Shown here in pieces: positions 16,764 to 26,928 of a stretch of DNA of 64,000 bases. Source of the stretch: CAJCJE01 sp035948315 (GTDB taxonomy: Bacteria; Actinomycetota; Actinomycetes; Mycobacteriales; Pseudonocardiaceae). Within the stretch, counting starts at the first letter, position 1. Every line of letters starts with the position of its first letter. Position numbers and translations under genes: made by a program. The stretch lies in assembly GCA_035948315.1 (NCBI GenBank), contig DASZJG010000060.1:62001-126000 (forward strand). The letters are read 5' to 3'. The notes beneath the pieces were generated by a model. That model was not told where the DNA came from. It made no database searches and saw only the letters and a list, made by a program, of their open reading frames with translations.

Positions 16764-17363
16764 CTACCGGGTGAGCACGGGCAACAGGATCCGGTCGACG
16801 ATCTCGATGACGACCTCATCGGGCACCGGCATCGTGCGAAAGCTCTCGATGCGCATCAGGTCCAGGGGTAGCCGGATGACGCGTTCTTCCACGGGTTCCG
16901 CACTGATCTCGCCGCGCTCGACGGCACGTGCCAGCACGGCCACCATCTCGGTGCGGACGTCGACCAGGCCCATCTCCCGCTGCGCGACAGCTCTCAACTC
17001 GGGACTGCTGAGCAGTCCGGCCCGCACCGCGCGCACGACCTCCGGCGGCGTGCCGATCATGCGGTTGGACAGCTGCCGCAGCATCGCGATGAGGTCCGCC
17101 CGCAGACTGCCCTGATCAGCTGGTGGACCCTCCGGCGCCGGGACCGTGGCGCGCATGGCGGCGATGACCAACTCCGCCCGGTTCGCCCAGCGGCGGTAGA
17201 GCACGGGCTTGCTGGTGCCGGCGCGTGTCGCGACCGCGCCCATGCTCAGCTGGTCGTAGCCCGACTCGACCAGCAACTCCGCCACGGCTTCGAAGATTGC
17301 CCGTTCCAACGCGAGGCCGCGGCGACGGCCGCCGGTGGGTTTGTGCTGAGTCGTATCGGTCAT
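16764..17363 (-). CDS. TetR-family regulator (second of a related pair)
   Basis: 199 residues with helix-turn-helix SMGAVATRAGTSKPVLYRRW. It is a paralogue of the TetR at 11253-11852 and so brackets the SDR-P450-epoxide hydrolase genes on the other side. It is divergent from the short gene and membrane protein at 17456-18257, with palindromes between. It could repress the FAD monooxygenase unit to its right, the P450 operon, or both. Confidence 0.92.
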   Translation of the reverse strand: MTDTTQHKPTGGRRRGLALERAIFEAVAELLVESGYDQLSMGAVATRAGTSKPVLYRRWANRAELVIAAMRATVPAPEGPPADQGSLRADLIAMLRQLSNRMIGTPPEVVRAVRAGLLSSPELRAVAQREMGLVDVRTEMVAVLARAVERGEISAEPVEERVIRLPLDLMRIESFRTMPVPDEVVIEIVDRILLPVLTR

Positions 17364-17379
17364 CTTGTCCTCGTCGTGG

Positions 17380-17420
17380 CTGAGGTCACATCTCAGCTAT
17401 AAGAAACTGTGGTTTCCTAT
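17380..17420. promoter_or_regulatory. Two palindromes in the divergent promoter, probable TetR operators
   Basis: CTGAG-GTCACAT-CTCAG (17380-17396) and a 22-base near-perfect palindrome at 17399-17420 whose core is GAAAC-TGTG-GTTTC lie between the TetR gene and the membrane-protein operon. Both are placed where an autoregulated repressor would bind. Confidence 0.55.
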
Positions 17421-17455
17421 GTGTGGGCGGTGACCTCACAGAGGAGAACCACAGT

Positions 17456-17605
17456 ATGCGAACCATCGACCTCCGGGTCGTCGGTGCCGCGCCGAGCGGC
17501 CACGCCCTCACCATCGAACGGGAGAGCGCCGACGCGCACGCGGCCACGGTGGACCAGCACATCGACAGTTCGGCGCCCGGTCAGGACACCGGCGATGGCT
17601 GCTGA
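17456..17605 (+). CDS. Small protein of unknown function (49 aa)
   Basis: Starts at ATG 17456 behind a strong site (GAGGAG, nine bases before the start) and overlaps the next gene by 11 bases, which suggests translational coupling. The product, starting MRTIDLRVVGAAPSG and rich in Asp, His and Ala, has no recognised domain or membrane segment. It may be a real short leader peptide or simply secure translation of the membrane protein. Confidence 0.5.
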   Translation: MRTIDLRVVGAAPSGHALTIERESADAHAATVDQHIDSSAPGQDTGDGC

Positions 17606-18253
17606 CAACCGCGCGCTGCGCGCGTTCGTCGATGTGGTGCTCCCGCTGATCGCCTACTTCGCGCTGGAACTGGTCGGTGCGTCGCCGTGGATAGCGCTCG
17701 CCGGCAGTACTGCTGTCGTCATCGCTCGTCTCGGCTGGCTGGCCACGCACAATCTCCTCGCTCGCGCCTCGCTGCTGTCCTCGGCGACGTTCGTGCTGAC
17801 CGCGGTCGTCGTGACGCTGACCGGCAATCGCTGGCTGTTTCTGCTCAAATCCGTAGTGGCCGACCTGATCCTCGGCGCGGGCATCCTCGTCACCGACAGG
17901 GGGAGGCAGCGCGCCTACTCGCTGGAGATCCTGTGCCGGCTGCGGCCGCGCCGTGCCGAGCAGTTGCGGCGGCAGTACGACGAGGATCCCGACGCCCGCC
18001 GCTGCCACCGCATCCTGACCAGAGCGTTCGGCGTCGTGGCGATCGTCGAAGGACTTCTGCGCGGGATCGCCCTGCTCACGCTGCCCGGGTGGGTGGCGGT
18101 CGTCGCCTCCGTGTCGGTCGCCGTTCCCAGCATCGTGCTGGGGACGGTCCTGGCCCTGCGGTACCTCGCCGCCCTACCGCTCCGCGGGAACCACCCGCCG
18201 GCGAGTGGTTCCCGCTGGCACACCATCCGACAAACCAAGCAGGAGAGCGAAAG

Positions 18254-18257
<4 letters not shown>
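17595..18257 (+). CDS. VC0807-type integral membrane protein
   Basis: 220 residues from ATG 17595. Five or six hydrophobic helices are visible, for example VDVVLPLIAYFALELVG, IALAGSTAVVIARLGWLA, SSATFVLTAVVVTL, AIVEGLLRGIALLTL and VAVVASVSVAVPSIVLG. The pattern matches the uncharacterised VC0807/DUF3159-like family, which occurs beside redox enzymes and TetR regulators; function unknown. Its stop codon overlaps the TTG start of the FAD monooxygenase (TTGA), so both are translated together. Confidence 0.75.
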
Positions 18258-19806
<1,549 letters not shown>

Positions 19807-19810
<4 letters not shown>

Positions 19811-20103
19811 CTGTACTTGGCCGCGGGTCGCCGATCCCTCTGGACAGGGCAGAACTTGAGGTAGTGCTGCGAGCAGTCCCACGCCGACGTCTCCGGAGGA
19901 TTGGTAGGCGACGCAGCGGAACACCGTCGCGTGCGGGTTCTCGGAACGCTCGCCCTGCGGGTGCCGCGCCTGGAACAGCATCTGGCCGGAAACCGGCGGC
20001 CACCGCGGTCCCGCGGCTGGGCCAGGGATTCGTTCGACGTGGAAGTCCGACGGGACGGCATCAGCTCCGGGTCGAATGGCCGCCCGGGCCGATCTCGTTC
20101 GCA
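19807..20103 (-). pseudogene. Possible degraded gene between two oxidative units
   Basis: One minus frame reads WPPVSGQMLFQARHPQGERS and NPHATVFRCVAYQ, while the adjacent frame ends NPPETSAWDCSQHYLKFCPV and a stop at 19807. Together they look like the C-terminus of a frameshifted gene. I do not recognise the family, and it may be spurious. Confidence 0.25.
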
Positions 20104-21024
20104 TCAGATCCAGCTGTCGTCGTCTCTGGCCGCGCGAAGGTCGATCCGCAGCAGACGAGCCGGTTCCGGCGCGTCCGCGGCCGGGCTGAGCAGACCGCCG
20201 GTGGTGCAGACGAACAGGCTCATTCGGTCCGGGGCCAAGGCCACGGCGGTCGGACCGGCGACGCCTTGGGCGTACGTGGCGACGTCACTGCGGTTGCCGT
20301 CGACGTCCAGCCGCAGCACCGAGTGGTAGGTGTGCGTGGCGATGTAGACGTTGCCGTCCGGATGCGCGGCGAGGTCGTCGCCCACGAGCCGGTCGGCCGC
20401 CACAGTGAGCGCACCGTCAGCGAGGCCACCGTGCAGCCTGAGCAGTTGGGATCTGCTGGTGTTGGTCAGCAGCAGATCGCCCGATGCGTCGACGGTGAGT
20501 CCGTTGACGCCGGGCAAGGGCAGCTGTGGATTGGCCGGGGCCAGCAGTTCGTCCTCCCGGACGATGTCGACTCGGCCCGATCGCGGGTCGACGGCGACGA
20601 GGGCTCCCCTGGTGGAGTCGGCGATGACCAGTTGGGTGCCATACCAGGTCATGCCGTTGGCGAAGGCGACGCCGGGGAGCGGACACAACGGCACGGCCAC
20701 GCCGTCGCTGATCTGATACAGCGTCCAGCTGCCGTGATCAGGATCCGCACCGGCCACCAATGCCTGGTGCTCGTCGGCCAGGTCGGCCACGATGCCGGTG
20801 ACCGGACCGGGGAACCGGACGCTGTGGCGGACAACCCCATCGGCGCCTACCTGCTCGACCCGGCAATGGTGGGGGCTGGTCACCCACCAGCCGCCATCCG
20901 GGGCGTGGGCGAGATTCTCCAAGAAGGTGCCGGTCTCCCATTCGGCCACCACGGTGACCGGCAGCGGGTCGGCAGGGACCGCGTCATGTACCGGATGCAG
21001 CGGGTCCGGCGTCGTTCCGGGCAC
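20104..21024 (-). CDS. SMP-30/gluconolactonase/LRE-like beta-propeller enzyme
   Basis: 306 residues. Repeated strands such as LENLAHAPDGGWWVTSP, VAFANGMTWYGTQLVIADST, GVNGLTVDASGDLLLTNTSR and LAAHPDGNVYIATHTYHSVL fit the six-bladed SMP-30 propeller, whose members hydrolyse lactones or esters with a bound metal. The NG-x2-W and DS motifs are preserved. It begins two bases after the stop of the FAD monooxygenase gene, so it is the last gene of a leftward operon with that enzyme and a VOC protein. Confidence 0.8.
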   Translation of the reverse strand: MPGTTPDPLHPVHDAVPADPLPVTVVAEWETGTFLENLAHAPDGGWWVTSPHHCRVEQVGADGVVRHSVRFPGPVTGIVADLADEHQALVAGADPDHGSWTLYQISDGVAVPLCPLPGVAFANGMTWYGTQLVIADSTRGALVAVDPRSGRVDIVREDELLAPANPQLPLPGVNGLTVDASGDLLLTNTSRSQLLRLHGGLADGALTVAADRLVGDDLAAHPDGNVYIATHTYHSVLRLDVDGNRSDVATYAQGVAGPTAVALAPDRMSLFVCTTGGLLSPAADAPEPARLLRIDLRAARDDDSWI

Positions 21025-21026
21025 GG

Positions 21027-22463
21027 TTACCGCCTCCCCGTTGCGACAGCGAGCAGGTGCTCCTCGGCCTGGGCGGTGTCCAGACCCACTGCCTCGATGT
21101 AGCCGTCGGGCCGGACCAGCACGGTACTGGACAGTTCGGGAGCCGGGACGAGAAGAATCCGGGCCTGGTCGGTGATGCCGGGCGCGCCTGGATCGGCCAG
21201 TACCCAGCGTGGGCGGTCCGGGCCCCGCCGCAACAGGCGGGGATCCAGGCGGGTGCCGGGGGTGGGACCGGCCCCGTTGGGGGTGTAGCCAATGGACAGT
21301 TGGGACAGGCGCCTCGCGAGCCAGTCGGTGACTCCCGGCGCGCTGGCCGACGCGCCGAGCACGGTGTTGCGCAATGTGATGAGCTGCGGATCGGTGAGTG
21401 TGGCGAGGCTGGTCAACTGGCCGGTGAAGGCGATCAGTTCCTCGGCGACCGGATGCCGCTCCTGGTGATAACCCGACAGCAGCGCTGGATCGGCCTCATG
21501 GCGGCAGATCTCGGTCAGCCGCCAGGCCAGGTTGGCCGCGTCCTGGATGCCGGTGTTCAGGCCCTGGCCGCCGGCGGGGCTGTGGGTGTGGGCGGCGTCG
21601 CCCAGCAGCACGATCGGCCCGTCGACGAACCGGTCGGCGACCCGCTGCTGCGCGTGGTAGGTGGATGCGGCGACGACCTCTGCGACGTCGGCCTGCCGGA
21701 ACGGCAGCCCCGAGCGTTCACGCAACAGGGCTTGCGCCGCTGCCGCGTCCGGGGGCGGCGTGTCCGGCGCGACGGGAGCGACGATGCGGTGCAGGCCCCC
21801 GGGCAGTCCGGCGACCAGCACCATCCCGTTGCGGCTGAGGAAGAAAGCCGTGTCACGGTCGGGAGGTGGCTCGGCGAGCCGGACGTCGGCCAGGGCGTAG
21901 CGCTGGTCGGGTGAGGTGCCCGAGAAGGGGATGGCGGCACGCCTGCGCACGGCGCTGTGCACGCCGTCGGCACCGATCAGGTAACGAGCGCGCACGGCAC
22001 GGATTACGCCGTCGGGCCCCGCGACGGTCGCGGTGACACCGGGGAAGTCCGCGGTCCAGTCCAGCAGTCGGTAGCCGCGCCGGATGTGCGCGCCGACCTG
22101 GACGGCGTGGTTGGCCAGGATGCTCTCGGTGGCCTGCTGACCGAGCAGGAGCAGGAATGGGTAGGGGGTGTCGAGGTGGCCGAAGCCCAGGCGCATCAGG
22201 GTGTTGTCGCCGTCGTGCACGGCGAAGCCGTCGCTGCGTTCGCCCGCGGCGACCAGGTCCTTGGCAACGCCGAGGGTGTCCAGGTACTCCAGGGTGCGGG
22301 GCTGGATCCCGGCGGCCTTGGAGCCGGGGGCCACGTGTTCGTTGGGCTCGATGGTCAGGTGGTCGACGCGGTTGAGGGCCAGCGCGGTGCTCAGCGTCAG
22401 CCCTGCGGGACCGGCGCCGACGATGAGGACGTCGGTGCTCGCGGGCAGGGGTGCGGGAGACAT
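21027..22463 (-). CDS. FAD-dependent monooxygenase, second of the window
   Basis: 478 residues. FAD motif VLIVGAGPAGLTLSTALAL at the N-terminus, DG motif IGADGVHSAVRRR, and LLGDAAHTHSPAGGQGLNTG with the nearby tail DAANLAWRLT. It is of the PheA/MhpA hydroxylase type, like the enzyme at 18254 but only distantly similar. The C-terminal 100 residues form the thioredoxin-like domain common in this class. It follows the VOC gene by 36 bases and is followed directly by the lactonase-like gene; together they could oxidise an aromatic ring and open a resulting lactone. Confidence 0.92.
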   Translation of the reverse strand: MSPAPLPASTDVLIVGAGPAGLTLSTALALNRVDHLTIEPNEHVAPGSKAAGIQPRTLEYLDTLGVAKDLVAAGERSDGFAVHDGDNTLMRLGFGHLDTPYPFLLLLGQQATESILANHAVQVGAHIRRGYRLLDWTADFPGVTATVAGPDGVIRAVRARYLIGADGVHSAVRRRAAIPFSGTSPDQRYALADVRLAEPPPDRDTAFFLSRNGMVLVAGLPGGLHRIVAPVAPDTPPPDAAAAQALLRERSGLPFRQADVAEVVAASTYHAQQRVADRFVDGPIVLLGDAAHTHSPAGGQGLNTGIQDAANLAWRLTEICRHEADPALLSGYHQERHPVAEELIAFTGQLTSLATLTDPQLITLRNTVLGASASAPGVTDWLARRLSQLSIGYTPNGAGPTPGTRLDPRLLRRGPDRPRWVLADPGAPGITDQARILLVPAPELSSTVLVRPDGYIEAVGLDTAQAEEHLLAVATGRR

Positions 22464-22499
22464 GGGATTGGTTTCCTCCGTGTGGGAGCGATATGCCGG

Positions 22500-22967
22500 T
22501 CAGTGGGAGCCGGTGACCCAGGGGTTGTCCAGGTCGGTGTGCTCCGGCGACATGTCGATGGTGTTCAGGTCCTCGGGTAGCGCGGTGTACAGCCGAATGG
22601 CCACTCCATCCGGAGTGGACAGTGCGATGACGTGCCCGGCGAATCCACGCAGTACCGGGGAGTGCTCGACGCCAGCGGAGTCCAGGTGGGCGACCCAGTC
22701 CTCCAGCGCGGCCAGGTCGGCCACGCTGAAGGTGACCGGGTCGTAGCCGGCCATGCCCAGGGCCGTCTTCGCGTCCAGGCGAAGCTCGACCGGGTACGGC
22801 AGGCCCGGCAGGGAGATCATGACCGCGAACAACGTGCCGTCACGGTCGTAGTGGTCGAGGGCCTGGAGATGAGTGCCGCCCAAGGCTCGGTGGAACCAGT
22901 CGATTGCCGCGGGCAGGTCGCTCGCCGGGAACTTCAGGTGGTGGACGCCGTCGAGGGTCGGGGTCAT
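22500..22967 (-). CDS. VOC-family (glyoxalase/dioxygenase-like) protein
   Basis: 155 residues from ATG 22967. Paired beta-alpha-beta-beta-beta units: GVHHLKFPASDLPAAIDWFH with the first His, YPVELRL, then VAHLDSAGVEHSPVLRG and GHVIALSTPDGVAIRLY with a terminal acidic ligand region. The fold covers glyoxalases, extradiol dioxygenases and resistance proteins, so the reaction is open. It is the first gene of the operon containing the FAD monooxygenase. Two TetR-type palindromes lie directly upstream. Confidence 0.85.
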   Translation of the reverse strand: MTPTLDGVHHLKFPASDLPAAIDWFHRALGGTHLQALDHYDRDGTLFAVMISLPGLPYPVELRLDAKTALGMAGYDPVTFSVADLAALEDWVAHLDSAGVEHSPVLRGFAGHVIALSTPDGVAIRLYTALPEDLNTIDMSPEHTDLDNPWVTGSH

Positions 22968-22984
22968 CACTGCTCCTCTCAAAC

Positions 22985-23045
22985 CGAAACGATCGTTTCG
23001 AGATCGAATCGTAGTCGGCAGGACACGATAGGGCAAACGATCGTT
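22985..23045. promoter_or_regulatory. Two TetR operators between the VOC and TetR genes
   Basis: CGAAACGATCGTTTCG at 22985-23000 is a perfect 16-base palindrome, and AACGATCGTT at 23036-23045 is the core of a second site overlapping the TetR promoter region. Related sites occur at 23678 and 23729. They sit exactly in the divergent promoter region, so the TetR protein probably controls itself and the VOC-monooxygenase-lactonase operon. Confidence 0.75.
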
Positions 23046-23063
23046 GTGGTTTATCCTGCTGAT

Positions 23064-23675
23064 GTGCCCCGACTCACTGACGAAGTCCGCGCCCAGCGTC
23101 GCCGCCACGTGCTGACCAGCGCCTGGAGCTGCTTCTCCCGCGACGGTTTCCACGCCACGTCGATGGACCAGATCATCGCGGCCACCGGCATGTCCTCCAG
23201 TGCGGTGTACGGCTACTTCCGCAGCAAGGACGACCTCATCGACGCCACCGTCGACGAGGCGTTGGGGCAGCTGGGCGAGCTGTTCGCGGCGTTGCTGAAC
23301 ACCAGTCCGGCGCCCACTCCGTACGAGGTCTTCGACGCACTGGTCGGCAACATCCGCTCCAGGATGCGCAATCCCGACTACGACCTGTCCCAGTTGGCCA
23401 TGCAGGCGTGGGTGGAAGCGCTCCGGCGTCCCCATCTGGCCAAGCGGGTCGCGGAGTTCTACCGGCTGGTGCGGGAGCACCTGTACGGGCTCGCCCAGCG
23501 GTGGCAGGAGGCCGGCCAGCTTGGCCCGGATGCCGACGCCGCCTCGGTCGCGGCGCTCCTGGCGACCCTGATGCCCGGCATGATCGTCTCGGAGCAACTC
23601 GTCGATCGGGTCAGTCCGGACCAGCTCATCGCCGGCATGGCCGGCCTGGCCGGTCAGCGACGGGATCCCGCGTAA
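23064..23675 (+). CDS. TetR-family regulator
   Basis: 203 residues from GTG 23064 (VPRLTDEVRAQRR). The helix-turn-helix is SMDQIIAATGMSSSAVYGYF followed by RSKDDLIDATVDEAL. The C-terminal domain resembles TetR_C of the AcrR/BetI-like group. It is divergent from the VOC operon and upstream of the beta-propeller gene; four matching palindromes surround it, and it likely represses both neighbours. No other start codon fits the domain better. Confidence 0.9.
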   Translation: MPRLTDEVRAQRRRHVLTSAWSCFSRDGFHATSMDQIIAATGMSSSAVYGYFRSKDDLIDATVDEALGQLGELFAALLNTSPAPTPYEVFDALVGNIRSRMRNPDYDLSQLAMQAWVEALRRPHLAKRVAEFYRLVREHLYGLAQRWQEAGQLGPDADAASVAALLATLMPGMIVSEQLVDRVSPDQLIAGMAGLAGQRRDPA

Positions 23676-23677
23676 AA

Positions 23678-23745
23678 CAAAACGAACGTTTGCGTATATA
23701 GGCGAAGTCGGCTAGCCTCCTCACATATCGGAACGATCCTTTCGG
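23678..23745. promoter_or_regulatory. Two further TetR-type palindromes before the beta-propeller gene
   Basis: AAACGAACGTTT at 23680-23691 and CGGAACGATCCTTTCG at 23729-23744 resemble the palindrome CGAAACGATCGTTTCG found before the TetR gene. They lie 180-240 bases upstream of the next ATG, so they probably place the beta-propeller gene under the same repressor. Confidence 0.6.
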
Positions 23746-23921
23746 TTTAGAGGGACGGCTGATGTCTTCGTTCGCGCTGGGGACCCTGGATGCTCCGCGC
23801 GGGCCACGCGTCGCGACGGCTGTGGACGGCATCGGCATCGACCCATTTCCGCCCCCACCGTCATCCTGCGCGCCGACCGAACGCCCCAAGCGTCAGGTCC
23901 CGAGACATCGAAGGAACAGCC

Positions 23922-24941
23922 ATGAACGCTTCCCCTGTCCTGGCCGTCGCCAATGTCACCTATTGCTCGGTCGACTTCTTCGACTACTCGACCGGCACCA
24001 ATCTGGCCACGCTGACCGACCTGACACCGCAACCGCACGAACTCGCCGTGGATCCGTTGGGCCGCAGGCTGTTCGTCAGCCACACGTACCGAAAGGGCGC
24101 GTACGGCCTGGGCAGCGAGCAGTCACACGAGATCACCGTCATCGACGTGGACTCGCGGTCGGTCTCCACCGTCATCGACATCCATCCCTTCGTCGCCCCG
24201 CACGGCGTGCGCTATGTCCCGACCACGGGCCTGTTGTTCGCTTCGGTGGAATCAAGTCCCGCAGGCCGTGGTGTCGTCCTGATCGACCCGGACAAGCACG
24301 AGGTGGTTGGTCACATCGAGACTGTCGCGCCCAACTCGCACTGGATGGCCGTCGCGCCCTCCGGCACCCACTGCTACGTCACACACAAGGACGCGTCGAT
24401 GTTGTCGGTCCTGAACCTGGAAACCCGGACTCTTGAGGCCACTGTGGACCTTCCAGGAGGCGCAGAAGAAGTCGACATCTCGCCGGACGGGCGTCACCTT
24501 TACGTGGTCACTCCACATCAGACCACCCCGGCCCCGCGCGACCACGCGCCCTCCTGTCTGCTCAAGATCGACACCATGTCGCTGGACACGGTCGCAGCCC
24601 TCCAGTTGACGCCCGCCAACTCGGCGGTCCACGTCGGCGCACACGGACTGGTCTACGTCACCAGGATGACGCCGACGCAATTGGAGTTCGGCAGCACGCG
24701 AGGGGCGCTCAACGTCATCGACGCCGAATCCATGACCCTGCGCGGGACTGTCGAACTGGACAACGAATCGTTCACCATGCGCGAGGCCCCCGACGGACAA
24801 ACTGTATGCGTGTCCAACGCCACGTCAAACACCATCAGCGTCGTGGACCTCGGCACTCTCGACGTGGCGCGCACACTGCACATCGCGCGACGCTCGGAAG
24901 CGCCGTTCAGCGGTGCGCACGGACTGGCCTTCCTGCCGTGA
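23922..24941 (+). CDS. YVTN-repeat beta-propeller protein
   Basis: 339 residues from ATG 23922, preceded by AAGGA. It has repeating blades such as LAVDPLGRRLFVSH, VTVIDVDSRSVST-type motifs, WMAVAPSGTHCYVTHKDASM, VDISPDGRHLYVV and CVSNATSNTISVVDLGTLDV, the pattern of YncE-like propellers. No signal peptide is visible, so it is probably cytosolic. Function is unknown; relatives bind DNA or quinoprotein substrates. A hairpin follows at 24949. Confidence 0.75.
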   Translation: MNASPVLAVANVTYCSVDFFDYSTGTNLATLTDLTPQPHELAVDPLGRRLFVSHTYRKGAYGLGSEQSHEITVIDVDSRSVSTVIDIHPFVAPHGVRYVPTTGLLFASVESSPAGRGVVLIDPDKHEVVGHIETVAPNSHWMAVAPSGTHCYVTHKDASMLSVLNLETRTLEATVDLPGGAEEVDISPDGRHLYVVTPHQTTPAPRDHAPSCLLKIDTMSLDTVAALQLTPANSAVHVGAHGLVYVTRMTPTQLEFGSTRGALNVIDAESMTLRGTVELDNESFTMREAPDGQTVCVSNATSNTISVVDLGTLDVARTLHIARRSEAPFSGAHGLAFLP

Positions 24942-24948
24942 GCGCGCA

Positions 24949-25008
24949 CCGGCCACCTCGCCAGCAGGAGTAGCGGCGCCCCGGCCGGTTTGCCTGGCAG
25001 GTGGCCGG
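24949..25008 (+). terminator. Hairpin downstream of the beta-propeller gene
   Basis: CCGGCCACCTCGCCAG (24949-24964) pairs with CTGGCAGGTGGCCGG (24994-25008) with one bulge, a 15-base stem starting 8 bases after the stop. No U-run follows, as is common in actinomycetes. Confidence 0.5.
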
Positions 25009-25101
25009 AAACTGGTTAGCGACGGGTGTTCTCGGCCAGGAACATAAGTTCGGAGATACGTTTCGGCGACCGAGGTCATGTTTCCAGCGACCAGGCCGGC
25101 C

Positions 25102-25126
25102 GTTTATATTGATAGAATAGATATTC
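25102..25126 (+). promoter_or_regulatory. AT-rich segment upstream of the glycine-rich gene
   Basis: A 25-base stretch of almost only A and T (around TTTATATTGATAGAATAG) stands out in GC-rich DNA, 245 bases upstream of the glycine-rich gene. It could hold a promoter; no confident -35/-10 pair can be assigned. The remaining spacer 25127-25370 shows no gene. Confidence 0.3.
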
Positions 25127-25370
25127 GGGTCATTTTAGTTGTCGTGACGCACATATGTCGGCAATAGGGTTGGAAATCGATCGCATTGGAGTGGCCTGCC
25201 GCAGTTTGTCTTGCCACGCCGGCACTGCCGGTAGACAGTGGTGTTGAGGCATCGGGAAATACGATGTGCTCAACGCAAGTGTCACCGGAAGTGGCCTCGG
25301 CCCCCGGTCATCAACCACACTCGCGGGTTCGTGGCATCTGCCAGGACCTACTTCAAGAGTTGAGGTTGAC

Positions 25371-26699
25371 ATGAGATCCATTCCACGTATCACGACCGCC
25401 GGAGGAGTTCTGATCGCTCTGGCCACCGCCGTTGGAGTCGCCTTCGTGGCTCCGGCCGTAGCCAACGCCGATCCGGTCGGGTGCACCAGCACCCCCAACG
25501 GGTCCGGCGACAACATCGTCTGCACGGCCGGCATTCCGGCCGGTCAAACGTTGACCGGTACCGCCGGCAACGACAACATCACCGTCACCGGCGCGCCCGT
25601 CAACGGAACCATCACTGACGGCGCAGGCAATGACACGATCTCCGTCACCGGTACGGCTGGCACGCTCGGCACGACAGGTGCTGCCGGCGCGGTCGGCATC
25701 AGCACCCATCCGGCCGGCTTCGCCGGTGGAGCGGGCGGTGTCGGCGGCGTAGGCGGCATCGGCCTCGGCAGCTCAGGGACGATCACCGTCGGGGGCGGGA
25801 CGGACAGCATTACCGTCACCGCCGGCGCGGGCGGCAACGGTGGATCGGGTGGCATCGGCGGCGCCGGTGTCCTCGGCGGTGCCGGCGGAGCGGGAGGTGT
25901 CGGTGGCGCTGGTGGCGCGGGCGGCATCGGTAGCTTCGGCACGATCAACGGTGGTTCCGGCAGCGACACCATCAACGTCACCGGCGGCGCGGGCGGCCAG
26001 ACCGGTTCCGGTGCGCTCGGCGGCGTCAGCGGCCCCTCGGCCGGTACTGGTGGAGTGGGCGGTGTCGGCGGCGCTGGTGGCGTCGGCGGGATCGGTGTCG
26101 GCAGTTCCGGGATCGTCACCGGGCACAGCGGCACGGATCACGTGACCGTCGCGGGCGGTCAGGGTGCGACAGGCGGCTCGGGCGGTGTCGGCGGCGCCGG
26201 TCACGGTGGCGGTGCTGGCGGCTTCGGAGGCGTCGGTGGCGCTGGTGGCATCGGGAGTTCCGGTGTCGTCACCGGAGGTTCGCTCAGCGACACGATCAAG
26301 GTCACCGGCGGTGTCGGTGGTCTGGCCGGGATCGGCGGCGCGGCGGGAAACGGCTTGGGCCTCGGTCAGATCGGTGGCGCGGGTGGCTCGGGCGGTGCCG
26401 GCGGTGCGGGTGGTGTCGGTAACTCAGGGACCGCTACCGGCGGTGTCGCGAACGACACCATCACAGTCACCGGTGGCAACGGCGGCAACGGCGGTGCTGG
26501 TGGCAACGGCGGCAATGGCTGCTTCCCCGGTGCGGGTGGCGCAGGCGGGTCCGGTGGCACGCTGGGCGCCGGTGGCGTCGGTAGCTCCGGGACCGTCTCC
26601 GGTGGTGGCGGGACGGACACCATCGTCATCACCAACGGTGGCAACGGCGCAAATGGCGTCAACGGCATCGCTGGCCGCAGCCCCATCTGCCTCAGCTGA
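25371..26699 (+). CDS. Secreted glycine-rich repeat protein, PGRS/RTX-like
   Basis: 442 residues from ATG 25371. A signal peptide is clear: MRSIPRITTAGG, a hydrophobic core LIALATAVGVAFVAPAVA and cleavage near ANA-DP. The body is repeats of about 55 residues rich in GGAGGxGG, each ending in a module such as GGSGSDTINVTGG, the Asp/Gly pattern GGxGxDxI of calcium-binding RTX repeats. It therefore looks like a mix of PE_PGRS-type glycine repeats and RTX nonapeptides. Two Cys near the N-terminus (CTST, VCTAG) and two near the C-terminus could form disulfides. Not a typical cell-wall anchor; it may be released or surface bound. Confidence 0.85.
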   Translation: MRSIPRITTAGGVLIALATAVGVAFVAPAVANADPVGCTSTPNGSGDNIVCTAGIPAGQTLTGTAGNDNITVTGAPVNGTITDGAGNDTISVTGTAGTLGTTGAAGAVGISTHPAGFAGGAGGVGGVGGIGLGSSGTITVGGGTDSITVTAGAGGNGGSGGIGGAGVLGGAGGAGGVGGAGGAGGIGSFGTINGGSGSDTINVTGGAGGQTGSGALGGVSGPSAGTGGVGGVGGAGGVGGIGVGSSGIVTGHSGTDHVTVAGGQGATGGSGGVGGAGHGGGAGGFGGVGGAGGIGSSGVVTGGSLSDTIKVTGGVGGLAGIGGAAGNGLGLGQIGGAGGSGGAGGAGGVGNSGTATGGVANDTITVTGGNGGNGGAGGNGGNGCFPGAGGAGGSGGTLGAGGVGSSGTVSGGGGTDTIVITNGGNGANGVNGIAGRSPICLS

Positions 26700-26725
26700 G
26701 AGGTAAGCAACTCCCGAGAAATGCG

Positions 26726-26760
26726 TTCTGCGCCTTCGGCCATTGGTCGAAGGCGCAGAA
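26726..26760 (+). terminator. Strong hairpin after the glycine-rich gene
   Basis: TTCTGCGCCTTCG (26726-26738) and CGAAGGCGCAGAA (26748-26760) form a perfect 13-base stem with a nine-base loop, 27 bases after the stop codon. The downstream bases CCATG are not U-rich, but its position fits a terminator between convergent genes. Confidence 0.7.
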
Positions 26761-26928
26761 CCATGAACTCGACCTGGTTTCCATCGACTCGGCGACCTCG
26801 ACGACGTCGCCGTGGCGGTCCAACAGCACCCACGCAGGTCGCCCGTTCATCTCACGCCGGGAGGCTCGAAGACCGGACGTCTCGCTGTTTTCGGCTGGGT
26901 CCGCCGATGCGGCGCGCCATTCGGACCA

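Noticed and set aside
24949..25008. CRISPR-like repeat
   Set aside because: It is one inverted repeat, not a series with spacers; no CRISPR array was seen in the window.
26762..26833. Short minus frame MNGRPAWVLLDRHGDVVEVA
   Set aside because: It reads like protein for about 25 residues but has no stop-start context or homology I can name; possibly a gene scrap.
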